Shown one piece after another: positions 7,958-16,297 of a DNA stretch of 64,000 nt; the stretch's first letter is position 1; every line of letters begins with the position of its first letter. The notes beneath the pieces are model-generated. The model worked only from the letters and a program-made list of their open reading frames with translations. It had not been told where the DNA came from and did no database searches. Position numbers and translations under genes: made by a program. Source of the DNA: JAWKOK01 sp963765875 (GTDB lineage: Bacteria > Chloroflexota > Anaerolineae > Caldilineales > Caldilineaceae); NCBI GenBank assembly GCA_963765875.1, contig CAVXYK010000007.1, positions 186,001 to 250,000 on the forward strand, in the 5' to 3' direction.

Positions 7958-9784
7958 CTACGACCGCTCGACCGGCACGATCTCCAGCCGGATCTGGCCT
8001 GCCATGGCCGGTTCGATCCACGAGAATACGATCCGGTTGACCGTCGCCGGGTAGAGCGCCAGGTCGACATCCTCGAAGACGTCGAGCCGTGCTTCCACAG
8101 TCGTCTCATCATAGGTGATGCGCACTTCGCTACGGTCGCCTCGGATGATCACGCCACCCTCGCCAAGATCTACATGGCTGAACGTGGTGATGGCGCTTTC
8201 GAAAGAGCCGGGAGCGTCGGCGAAGGCAGCGCTATCCACGAGTTCAACCCAGCCGCGGGGCGTTTCCCTGTGCAGCGTAATCTGCCGCCGCAGCGAGGCG
8301 AGGCCACTCTCTGCGGGATAGGCGTCTTTCATCTCCAGTTCAAGCGTGTCTTCTTCCTCAGTGGCTCGATGCTCCATCAGCTGTGAAGCGAAATCCGGCC
8401 CATCTCCTTGCAGGCAGCCATTTGGTACCGGGACCGAGTGGCCCAAGGATGAGTTGGCCAGATGCTCATAGCGCTCCGGCCCGAAATATTGCTTCGTATA
8501 GCGACCCAGGCCAATGTCGGGAATGATTGACTCGCCATTGATATGGACAATGAAATTGCCTACATCGTTATGATTGTGCATCTCTTGGTTGTTGCCGCCT
8601 TTGGCCGCCAGCACCAGCGCATCCGGATCGTCGGGATCGTAACGGGCAATCATCCACATCATGTCGGAAAACCAGTCGTGGCGCGCCAGTTTGACACCGG
8701 GTTCGCTGCCGGCTGGAACTGTCCAGAACAACTCACGCAGGGCGTGGGCCAGGTTGGAGCGCCGCTCGAATGCCGGCTGCTGCAGGGCAAGGCCGGCCAG
8801 AGCAGGAATCTCAAGTCGCTTGGACAGATAGGCCAACTGTGAACGCGAGTAGCGCACGTTGGCGCTGCAATCGGAGAAGTTGACGCAGATGTCGCCGCTG
8901 AGCAGGGTGCGCAACGGGTAGGAGGCGATCTGGCGCATGTGATCGCCGGCTAGGAAATCGACTGCGCCATCGGTGCGCCAGGCAATGAGATCGGCTAGCG
9001 TGGTGTAGTAGCCGAAACCGTATTCCCAGTAGCCGGGGCCTTCGCTGCAACCGCCATCGGCATCGAAACTGTCGAGATAGCTGTCCAACGAGTGTGCCGC
9101 TCTTGCCAGGATATCGGCCAAGCGTGCCGGGTCTTCCTCGATCAGAATCGCGGCTCCGGCCACACCGCCGTTGCAGACTGCGCACCAGTTGGCTGCCCGG
9201 CCTGCATCCTGGTAGAGCCACCAGTGATCGTGGCGTTCCAGATAGGGCGTGAAGACGCGACGGTCTAGCTCGTCATAGATGCGTTTGTGCAGCGCCGGGT
9301 CCAGCGCTTCACCGACCAGGGCATCCAGTTCCGCCAGGTCCAGGGCCGTCATGGCGGCGCCCAGATCGATGTATGGCCTGTGAATATCGGTCAGCTCGGA
9401 CTGATGGGCGGGATAGGCCCAGCTGCTCTCCTCGCAGATGGCCCAGGCGACGTCGAGAATCGGGTCAAGGAAGCGTCCCTGATTTTCCAGGCATTCGCCG
9501 ATACAGAGATCGGTCAGCATGGCGCGTCGAAGGGCCATAGGATTCTGGTATCCTTCTCGCTGACCCGTGCGCTTGACCTCCAGATAGAGGGTCGCCGGCA
9601 AGTGGGGGATCGGTTCGCCGGCTGCCTCTTCGGACTTGGCGACCAGGGCTGCCACCATGTCCTCGCCGAGACCGGCTCGCAAGGCTTGCCAGGCATCCCG
9701 GTTTTCGATGGTCGGGAAGTGAGGGGGCGGCTCTGCTACCCGCAACGTGCGTTCGACTATGATGGCGTTGTATTGATTGAGCAT
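7958..9784 (-). CDS. Heparinase II/III-like polysaccharide lyase (608 aa)
   Basis: It has the same two-domain layout as the neighbour at 5448-7382: a helical N-terminal part (HLPATLYLEVKRTG, CEESSWAYPAH, DGGCSEGPGYWEYGFGYY) and a beta-sandwich part with the HNHNDVGNFIVH motif near residue 405. A strong ribosome site (GGAGGAG) sits eight bases before the ATG. No signal peptide is seen. The two paralogues have clearly diverged, so different linkages or oligomer lengths are likely (inference). It is the first gene of the heparinase - membrane protein - heparinase - GH4 run and lies downstream of the PL22-type gene after a repeat-filled gap. Confidence 0.85.
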   Translation of the reverse strand: MLNQYNAIIVERTLRVAEPPPHFPTIENRDAWQALRAGLGEDMVAALVAKSEEAAGEPIPHLPATLYLEVKRTGQREGYQNPMALRRAMLTDLCIGECLENQGRFLDPILDVAWAICEESSWAYPAHQSELTDIHRPYIDLGAAMTALDLAELDALVGEALDPALHKRIYDELDRRVFTPYLERHDHWWLYQDAGRAANWCAVCNGGVAGAAILIEEDPARLADILARAAHSLDSYLDSFDADGGCSEGPGYWEYGFGYYTTLADLIAWRTDGAVDFLAGDHMRQIASYPLRTLLSGDICVNFSDCSANVRYSRSQLAYLSKRLEIPALAGLALQQPAFERRSNLAHALRELFWTVPAGSEPGVKLARHDWFSDMMWMIARYDPDDPDALVLAAKGGNNQEMHNHNDVGNFIVHINGESIIPDIGLGRYTKQYFGPERYEHLANSSLGHSVPVPNGCLQGDGPDFASQLMEHRATEEEDTLELEMKDAYPAESGLASLRRQITLHRETPRGWVELVDSAAFADAPGSFESAITTFSHVDLGEGGVIIRGDRSEVRITYDETTVEARLDVFEDVDLALYPATVNRIVFSWIEPAMAGQIRLEIVPVERS

Positions 9785-9823
9785 GGGTATACTCCTCCAT
9801 TTTTCCGATGCAGCATTGATTTC

Positions 9824-10007
9824 GTAGGTCAGGTCCGTACTGTAGGTCGGATTGGCAATCCGACTAGCCAGGCTTAGCTTGGCTGAGCCAGGCGGAATGG
9901 CATTCCGCCCTACACGGGCATCATCCGTAGGTCAGGTCCGTACTGTAGGTCGGATTGGCAATCCGACCTATATGGGCATCATCCGTAGGTCGGATTGGTC
10001 ATCCGAC
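9824..10007. repeat. Cluster of GTAGGTCGGATTGG-type palindromic intergenic repeats
   Basis: A unit starting GTAGGTCAGGTCCGTACTG and running into GTAGGTCGGATTGG with its complementary arm occurs identically at 9824-9864 and 9927-9967. A shorter third copy is at 9985-10007. Between them, 9891-9913 holds a related palindrome, GGCGGAATG/GCATTCCGCC. Each core is self-complementary and could form a hairpin on either strand. It occupies the 296-base gap between the 7958-9784 gene and the PL22-type gene. Confidence 0.85.
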
Positions 10008-10080
10008 CAGCCAGGTTTAGCTTGGCCAAGCCGGCTCGACCAGATGGCAACGCTGCCAATGAGGTCTCTCAGACAGGCTT

Positions 10081-11283
10081 CTAGCCCCAATACTCATCCA
10101 GATCGACCAGATCGCTCACATCCAGCACTTTGATCTGCGAGAACCCATCGACCACTTCGGTGAAGTAGAGCCACTTCCGATCTGGACCCAGCAGCGGATG
10201 GGCGTGATAACGTTGGCCTCGAATGATCGGCTCTAGTGAACGCAACAGCCGTATCTTGAATCGATTCGGGTCATATGGGAAATGGACCGACAGGATCTCA
10301 TGTTTCCCGTGGGGGCTGCCGGTCTCTTGGTTCTCAATGAAGAGAAACTTCCCTGCCGGGTCGTTGCCCGTGTGAACATAGCCCACACCGGGGATCTCCA
10401 CGTCATTGTAGCTGCCTGTCTCTATGTCATAGCGGCCAAAGAAGACCCTGTGGGCGCCCTTTTCTCGGATGTTGGATTCGTAAAAGATGCCGCGTTCGGT
10501 CGCAATCTGATGGCAGATGTTGCCGTGTTCCGGATCGCCGCGCAGTTCGCGCACGTCACTGCCGTCGATCTTTACCATCCACATGCCGTTGTGATGTTGG
10601 GTATGGTTGATCAGCAAGCGCTCATTGTCCAGGAAGAAGACGTGGTGTACGTGATAGTCGAGCTGGATGACATCTTGATAGGCGCCCGTCTCTGTGTCAA
10701 TGAGGCCTACCGTAACCGGCAGCTTGTCACGCCATTCTTCGTGACTGAAGCGCTGACCCATGTTAAGGGTCGATTCGCGGTCGGCGATGGCCGTCTCGAA
10801 CTGGGCGCTGTCGGCATGGATGAAGGCAAATAACTTGCCGTCGGGCGAGAAGCCGGTCTGGCCGATGGAAACACGGTCTGGAATCGTCGCGACCAACCGA
10901 TTTTCGAAGGTATCGATCTGGGTCGAGCGGATTTCTTCATCTTGAAAGTAGAAGACCTCGCGCCGCACTCCGTTGAGCGAGCTGAGATGATTGTAGATGC
11001 CGCGTAGCCGCGGTTCACACCAGATGGCCCAGCCCGCATCGCGGGTGCGACCATCGGTCAGCTGGCCGATCTCGCCGCTCGCGAGATCGAGCCGGTAGAG
11101 CTGGACCCAGCCTGACCGTTCGCTGTGAAAGATCAGATACTGATTGTCCGGCGTGATGGTCGGGATGAAGTAGTAGAGCGGATAGCTGTTGGCCGCCGCC
11201 GATGTAAGTTGCTTGATCGTTCGACCGGTCAAGCTGTCGACGCTGGTTGACCACTCCGCCGGACTGATGTCTCCAATTGCCAT
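10081..11283 (-). CDS. PL22-type oligogalacturonate lyase family beta-propeller
   Basis: The 400-residue protein has the WD40/PD40-like repeats of oligogalacturonate lyase: FIPTITPDNQYLIFHSER, IGQTGFSPDGKLFAF and YHAHPLLGPDRKWLYF each mark a propeller blade. Several His residues (HHNGMW, EHGNICHQ, GQRYHAHP) lie where the family binds its metal and substrate. Known family members cut short pectic uronides in the cytoplasm into 4-deoxy keto sugars, and the lack of a signal peptide agrees. CGGAG precedes the ATG. Together with two heparinase-like lyases and GH4 it points to a pathway for unsaturated or acidic oligosaccharides. A more general TolB-like propeller role cannot be excluded. Confidence 0.75.
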   Translation of the reverse strand: MAIGDISPAEWSTSVDSLTGRTIKQLTSAAANSYPLYYFIPTITPDNQYLIFHSERSGWVQLYRLDLASGEIGQLTDGRTRDAGWAIWCEPRLRGIYNHLSSLNGVRREVFYFQDEEIRSTQIDTFENRLVATIPDRVSIGQTGFSPDGKLFAFIHADSAQFETAIADRESTLNMGQRFSHEEWRDKLPVTVGLIDTETGAYQDVIQLDYHVHHVFFLDNERLLINHTQHHNGMWMVKIDGSDVRELRGDPEHGNICHQIATERGIFYESNIREKGAHRVFFGRYDIETGSYNDVEIPGVGYVHTGNDPAGKFLFIENQETGSPHGKHEILSVHFPYDPNRFKIRLLRSLEPIIRGQRYHAHPLLGPDRKWLYFTEVVDGFSQIKVLDVSDLVDLDEYWG

Positions 11284-11303
11284 TTGAGTTGCTCCGATAA
11301 TTT

Positions 11304-11470
11304 GTCACAGATGATTCTACTGCAAAAACGGAAACTTGCCACAGATAGCCACAGACAAGGAGCTGATTTTCACAGATGTCTACCAAGTGTCTAGAGTAAT
11401 TCCGGTACCATCTGTGTCGTATCCTTTTTTATCTGTGTCAATCTGTGACTCTACTGCAAAAAGGGTCGCG
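11304..11470. repeat. Dispersed CACAGAT-type repeat, copy 2 (left of the IS remnant)
   Basis: This copy shows the fullest form of the repeat: TCTACTGCAAAAA near its left end, then CCACAGATAGCCACAGACAA, TTTTCACAGATG, AGAGTAATTCCGG, CCATCTGTGTCG, TTTTTTATCTGTGTCAATC and TGTGACTCTACTGCAAAAA at the right end. A very similar order of words occurs in the same orientation at 13308-13440. Confidence 0.8.
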
Positions 11471-13318
11471 AAAAAAGTAAAGACTTGGTAAACTGTCATG
11501 GACCCAATGGGTGACAGCGAATCAAGGAAATTGAAGCATGTTTCAAAAGAATCAGAAACACCTGCAACCGAGCCTGATAAGTGACATATCAACGATGTTG
11601 GATGCGCAGCGAAAGCGGCTGCAAGAATCATGGGCGCCCGTGTTCTTTGAATATTGTTTTCGTCAGATCGGCGAAGAGATTTTTGCCGTGCTGTATGCGG
11701 ATGAGCCGTCGAGACCGAATGTGCCGGTGAATGTCCTGGTCGGGCTGGAGATTCTGAAGAGCCCTTTGTGCCACAATAGGGTTGGAGCGATGCCGAGTTG
11801 TACGACGCCTTTCTCTTTGATATGCAAGTGCGCTATGCCCTGGGCTATGAGAGCCTGAATGACGGCTATTTTTCCATCCGTTCGCTCTACCACTTTCGAG
11901 AACGCTTGACCAACTACAATCAGAAACAGGGCATCAACCTGCTGGATGTGGCCTTTGAAGCCATCACGGATGAGCAGGTCAAAAGGCTGGAGATACGCAC
12001 CAAGACCTTACGCATGGACAGTACGCAGATTGCCAGCGACATCAGGGACAGCAATCGACTCTACCTGTTGGTAGAAGGAGTGAACCGACTCTACCGCATG
12101 CTTGACGCCGCAGACCAGGCAAGCTATGCATCCTTGTGTGAAGCGTACATTGAGACGGGTTCCAAACACAATGTGTACGGTGTTCGAGGTGGAGCGGCAA
12201 CCGATGCTGCCCTGCGGGCTGTTGGTCTGGTGCCGGCCCAGATGCTCACTGGCCTCAAAGCACAGTACGCCACAGATAGCGCTTACCAGACGGTTCAACG
12301 ACTCTTTGACGAGAACTACTGTCTGGAGTCGGATGGGGTTGAATCCAAGGCCAACAGCGAGATCGGTTCAGGCGTCTTGTAGTCGTTGGATGATCTGGAA
12401 GCCAGCTTTCGGCGCAAGAACGGAGAGGAATACAAAGGCTATGTCGCCAACATCAGCGAGCGTTGTGATGAAGAGAACGACGTGCAATTGATTCTCAAGG
12501 TCCAGGCGGCGCCCAACAACACCGACGATGCGGCTTTGCTGGTCGAGGCTATGCCCAACCTGGTGGAACGCACCGAGGTCGACAAGCTCTATACGGACGG
12601 CGGCTTTGGCAGTGATGATGCGGACCGAGTGCTGAACCAGCATCGGGTGGTCCAGATTCAGAGCGCTCTCCGGGGCAATGCCCCCGACCCCGACAAGTTA
12701 TCTCTGGCTGATTATGAAATCGAACAGGATGACGAGGGCAAACCGACCCACTTCACCTGTCCACAAGGCCAGCGGATCGAGGTGGAACCGGCACGAACCA
12801 CCGGCTTTCTCGTACGTTTCGACCTCGACATCTGTGCCGGATGCCCTATGCAGGCCATTTGTCGGGCACAACCGCAGAAGCGCGATCTCCGCTACACCAT
12901 CAGCTTTACTCAAGAGGAAGTCTTTCGGGCACAACGCAGACGGCGACATCGGGACTTTCTCGATTCACCAGGCAACCCCAGAGCCGCCGTCGAATCGAGC
13001 GTTCGTTCCGTCAAACACCCTTTCCGCAACGGCAAAGTGCCCGTGCGTGGCATCTTCCGCGTCACCTGTATGCTCGTGGCTTCCGCTGCTATGTGCAATG
13101 TGCGCCGGATTCAGCGATATCTGGCCCAAAATGGCCCTTTTCGCCACTTTCGTTTCAGGATTTCATCTTGTCGACCCCTGTCAAGACTTCTGTCGCCCAC
13201 TATTTGGCGAACAATTGCCTCTGGCCGGTTTCATCGACAATTTCATCAGCGACACCTTTGTCGCACTCGAACTTCATGCTTCGGTTCTTAATGTACAGTT
13301 CTTGCAGCAGACTCACAG
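11450..13318 (+). mobile_element. Decayed IS1182-like insertion sequence
   Basis: The segment contains a broken transposase and is bounded by imperfect inverted sequences: ATCTGTGACTCTACTGCAAA at the left, and at the right, read on the other strand, ATCTGTGAGTCTGCTGCAAG. Both ends blend into flanking copies of the CACAGAT repeat, so the exact element limits and any target duplication cannot be fixed by eye. The IS1182 assignment rests on the transposase layout. Confidence 0.65.
11538..13291 (+). pseudogene. IS1182-family DDE transposase, broken by a frameshift and a stop
   Basis: Three pieces join to one transposase. 11538-about 11770 gives the DUF772-like N-terminus (FFEYCFRQIGEEIFAVLY, PNVPVNVLVGLEILK). 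A frameshift near 11770-11785 leads to the frame starting WSDAELYDAFLFD, which continues through RMDSTQIASDIRD to a TAG at 12380-12382. The same frame then resumes (SLDDLEASFRRKNGEEYKGY) through the catalytic-type LYTDGGFGSDDAD, a Cys-rich DICAGCPMQAICRAQ segment and VESSVRSVKHPFRNGK. The DDE residues appear to survive, but the protein cannot be made in one piece, so the element should be immobile unless helped in trans. Confidence 0.85.
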
Positions 13319-13440
13319 ATGGACACAGATAAAGACCCGATTTTCACAGATGACCTACGGGTATCCAGAGTAGGTTCGGCGCTATCTGTGTCTTACCCTT
13401 TTTTATCTGTGTAAATCTGTGATAAAAACGCTTTTCACAC
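13308..13440. repeat. Dispersed CACAGAT-type repeat, copy 3 (right of the IS remnant)
   Basis: It reads ACTCACAGATGGACACAGAT, TTTTCACAGATGACC, CAGAGTAGGTTCGG, CTATCTGTGTC, TTTTTTATCTGTG and TAAATCTGTGATAAAAACGC, matching the word order of copy 2 in direct orientation. It separates the transposase remnant from the CNNM-family gene. Confidence 0.75.
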
Positions 13441-13479
13441 TGGAGTCAAGGATGGATTGCGTAGAAATGTGGGGCGAAG

Positions 13480-14787
13480 CTATTCTGGCGCCGATGGCAG
13501 GCGTACAATCGCCGTGGTGACAGCCAAGCCTTGTACGGTCTCGACGGTGAACTGCACGTTGTTAGACTCGGTCGTTGCGCCCGGTTTGGCCACGTCGCCC
13601 AGGGCTTCCATGATCAGCCCGCCGACGGTCTGGGCATCGATATCGGGAAACTCAATGCCATAGTGCTGCGTCAATTCATCGAGCAGCAGATCGCCGCGGA
13701 CACGCAAGGTGTCGGCGCTAATTCTTTCTACAGGCTCCTGCTCGCGATCGAACTCGTCTTGGATCTCGCCGATCAACTCCTCTGCCAAGTCTTCAAGGGT
13801 GACCAGACCGGCTGTGCCGCCATACTCATCGACAACGATGGCAATCTGAATGTGCTCCCGCCGAAAGCGGGGCAGAAGTTCGTCTAGTGGCAATCTCTTT
13901 GGAACAAAGACAGGCTGGCGCATCAGCGAATGCAGATCAAGAGACGAATCGCCGCTAACCATATGTCGGGCTAGATCTTTGCTGTGCAAAATGCCAACCA
14001 CATGATCGCGATCCTGGTCGAAAAGCGGATAGCGTGAGTGAGGTTCGGCCATGATGTGGGCCATGATCTGATCGAGATCGGCATCAAGGGCCAGGCCCAC
14101 TACCTGGATGCGAGGCGTCATCACTTGCCCCACGAAGCGTTCCTGAAAATCGAGTACATTCTCTAGATAGAGCTGTTCCTCCGCACCGAGTAGACCGCCC
14201 TCGCCACTCTCGTCCACGATATAGGCAAGCTCTTCGGTAGAGATTAGCTTGCTCTGGGGATCGACCAGCGGGACGCCGACAAGGCGCAGAAGCGTGTCGC
14301 CCAGCCAGTTGAGCACGGTTGTCAGTGGGCGAAAGATGCGCTCTGCGATGGTCATGGGCCTGGAAAGGCGCACAGCCGTACTCGCTGCCGATTGCAGTGC
14401 CAAAGACTTTGGCACCATCTCGCCCACCACAACGTGTAGATAGGTCAATATGGAGACGGCGATCAGCGTGGCGACGGTGTGGGCCATTGCCGTGCCGAAC
14501 CACCCCAGGCTCTCCAGCGGATGCAACAGCCAGTGGGCGATGACACGCTCGCCATACATGCCCAGCCCCAGGCTGGCAATCGTGATACCAACTTGGGCGG
14601 TTGAGATATAGCGATTCATCAACGTCTGATCGCGTAAGGTTTTGAGAACATGTTTGCCCGCCACTGAACCGGATTCCGCTATCTGTGCCGCCTGGGTGCG
14701 AGGTGTTGCAGCAATGGCAAACTCGGCAGCCACGAAGAAACCGTTGATGGCGATCAGGAGAATGATTATCAGAATTGGGATTAGCAC
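13480..14787 (-). CDS. CNNM/CorC (DUF21-CBS) membrane protein 1
   Basis: This family is thought to handle divalent cation (Mg or Co) efflux or homeostasis; many are annotated as hemolysin-like. A GTG start at 14787 puts the first helix (LIPILIIILLIAINGFFVAAEFAIA) at the N-terminus. The DUF21 membrane part covers about 1-180 and contains the VVGEMVPKSLAL signature. A CBS pair follows (VMTPRIQVVGL, RYPLFDQDRDHVVGILHSKDL, IVVDEYGGTAGLVTLEDLAEE) and the CorC_HlyC domain closes the protein. A longer reading from 14847 is possible but adds a charged leader before the helix. It lies 118 bases after a homologous gene, so the pair arose by duplication. Confidence 0.85.
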   Translation of the reverse strand: MLIPILIIILLIAINGFFVAAEFAIAATPRTQAAQIAESGSVAGKHVLKTLRDQTLMNRYISTAQVGITIASLGLGMYGERVIAHWLLHPLESLGWFGTAMAHTVATLIAVSILTYLHVVVGEMVPKSLALQSAASTAVRLSRPMTIAERIFRPLTTVLNWLGDTLLRLVGVPLVDPQSKLISTEELAYIVDESGEGGLLGAEEQLYLENVLDFQERFVGQVMTPRIQVVGLALDADLDQIMAHIMAEPHSRYPLFDQDRDHVVGILHSKDLARHMVSGDSSLDLHSLMRQPVFVPKRLPLDELLPRFRREHIQIAIVVDEYGGTAGLVTLEDLAEELIGEIQDEFDREQEPVERISADTLRVRGDLLLDELTQHYGIEFPDIDAQTVGGLIMEALGDVAKPGATTESNNVQFTVETVQGLAVTTAIVRLPSAPE

Positions 14788-14905
14788 GGTGCGACTCTCT
14801 CTAGCATATTGGCTTTTTTCTTCAAAATCTCTTGGGGCAGCAGGCAAATGTAGGGCCGGTATCGCTATCTGCCTGGAGTTTCCACCCGACTATCTGCTTT
14901 TGCGC

Positions 14906-16291
14906 TCAGGCGTCGGCCTGTAGTAACCGGTTGACATGTTCAGTTTGCTCCGGCGTCGCTTCAAAGCTGACCGATGCAATGCCATGCTGGTAGACAGCCT
15001 CAATCTTGAAGGTCATTTCGGATTCTCCGGCGTCCAGCACGACGACATCGTCCGGTATCGGTGTTGCGCCGACTTCCTTGAGCACCAGGCCGCCTATCGT
15101 GTTGACCTCATCGGTCGGCAGCAGCAGCTCAAACGTCTCGTTGATATCGCTGACAAGCACATCGCCGCGCACGAAGATTCGCTGGCCTTTCACGTTGATC
15201 GGCGGATTCTCTGCATCAAATTCATCCTCAAATTCGCCGATGATCTCCTCGATCAGGTCTTCGAACGTGATCATGCCGGCCGTGCCGCCAAATTCATCCA
15301 CGACGATTACCAAGTTGTGATGAGCCTCTTGCATGAGCGACATCACGTCTCCGATTCCCATCGAGTCGGGAACATGCAATGCCGGATGCATCAGAGTACG
15401 GATATCGGGTTCTTCGATTTCACTTGCAACAGTCTCGAGTTGAGTTGTCAGCCGGTAGCGGGCGTTCATCAGATCCTTGAGATGTACAATGCCGACAATA
15501 TTGTCAACCGTCTCCTCAAAGAGGGGTAGTCGTGAGTAGGGCGACTCGGCCAGCATCGTGAACAGATCGTTGCACGACTGATTGGTCTCTCCGATCAGCA
15601 TGTGATTGCGCGGAATCATCACCATGCGTGCGGTCAATTCGCGCAGTTGCAGCGTGTTGACCAGCAGACGCCGTTCTTCTGCGTCAAGCCGTCCGCCGGC
15701 CGAGCTTTCCTCGACCAGCATCACGATCTCTTCAGGTGAATGGATGTGGGCATGCTCAGCTACTGCGTTGCTGCCCATCATGCGTAGAATCACGCGGCCA
15801 CTGCCGTTGAATATCCAGATCAACGGGCGAAAGATCGTGACTGACCACTGCATGGGTCTTGCCGTCAGTATCGCAAGTTTCTCTGGATACTGGAGGCCGA
15901 CATTTTTTGGGACGAGTTCACCGAGCACGACCTGAAGGATCGTGAGGAATAGGAGGATGGCGACGGCGGATACTGACTGAACCAGGATGCCTGTGCTCGG
16001 CGCAAGCTGATCGATCCATGGTTGTGCGAAAGCCAGCAGTTGGGCCTGTCCGTAGTAGCCGACCGCCAAACTAGAGACGGTGATGCCGATCTGGCAGGCC
16101 GCAACATAGGTGTCGAGACTGTGTGGATCCTCGACAACCGAGAGCATGTATTTGGCTAGCTTGTTCTCTTCATCGGCCATCTGGGAGAGCCGGGAACGCC
16201 TGGCGCTTACCGTTGAAAACTCCGCGGCGACATAGAGCGCATTGAACGCAATGAGCAGAGTGAGAATTGAGAATGTGATGAGAATCGACAT
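14906..16291 (-). CDS. CNNM/CorC (DUF21-CBS) membrane protein 2
   Basis: The 461-residue protein has the same layout as its downstream neighbour: a DUF21 membrane domain with ALYVAAEFSTVSARRSRL at the start and VVLGELVPKNVGL near residue 130, a CBS pair (VMIPRNHMLIGE, SRLPLFEETVDNIVGIVHLKDL, IVVDEFGGTAGMITFEDLIEE) and a C-terminal CorC_HlyC domain. The ATG lies six bases after the stop of the Ig-like gene, implying cotranscription. Tandem DUF21-CBS genes are common and may form homo- or heterodimers through the CBS modules. Confidence 0.88.
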   Translation of the reverse strand: MSILITFSILTLLIAFNALYVAAEFSTVSARRSRLSQMADEENKLAKYMLSVVEDPHSLDTYVAACQIGITVSSLAVGYYGQAQLLAFAQPWIDQLAPSTGILVQSVSAVAILLFLTILQVVLGELVPKNVGLQYPEKLAILTARPMQWSVTIFRPLIWIFNGSGRVILRMMGSNAVAEHAHIHSPEEIVMLVEESSAGGRLDAEERRLLVNTLQLRELTARMVMIPRNHMLIGETNQSCNDLFTMLAESPYSRLPLFEETVDNIVGIVHLKDLMNARYRLTTQLETVASEIEEPDIRTLMHPALHVPDSMGIGDVMSLMQEAHHNLVIVVDEFGGTAGMITFEDLIEEIIGEFEDEFDAENPPINVKGQRIFVRGDVLVSDINETFELLLPTDEVNTIGGLVLKEVGATPIPDDVVVLDAGESEMTFKIEAVYQHGIASVSFEATPEQTEHVNRLLQADA

Positions 16292-16297
16292 GGATGA

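Noticed and set aside
9824..10007. CRISPR-like array
   Set aside because: Only three units, each palindromic, with unequal spacing and related palindromes between them; no cas genes nearby.
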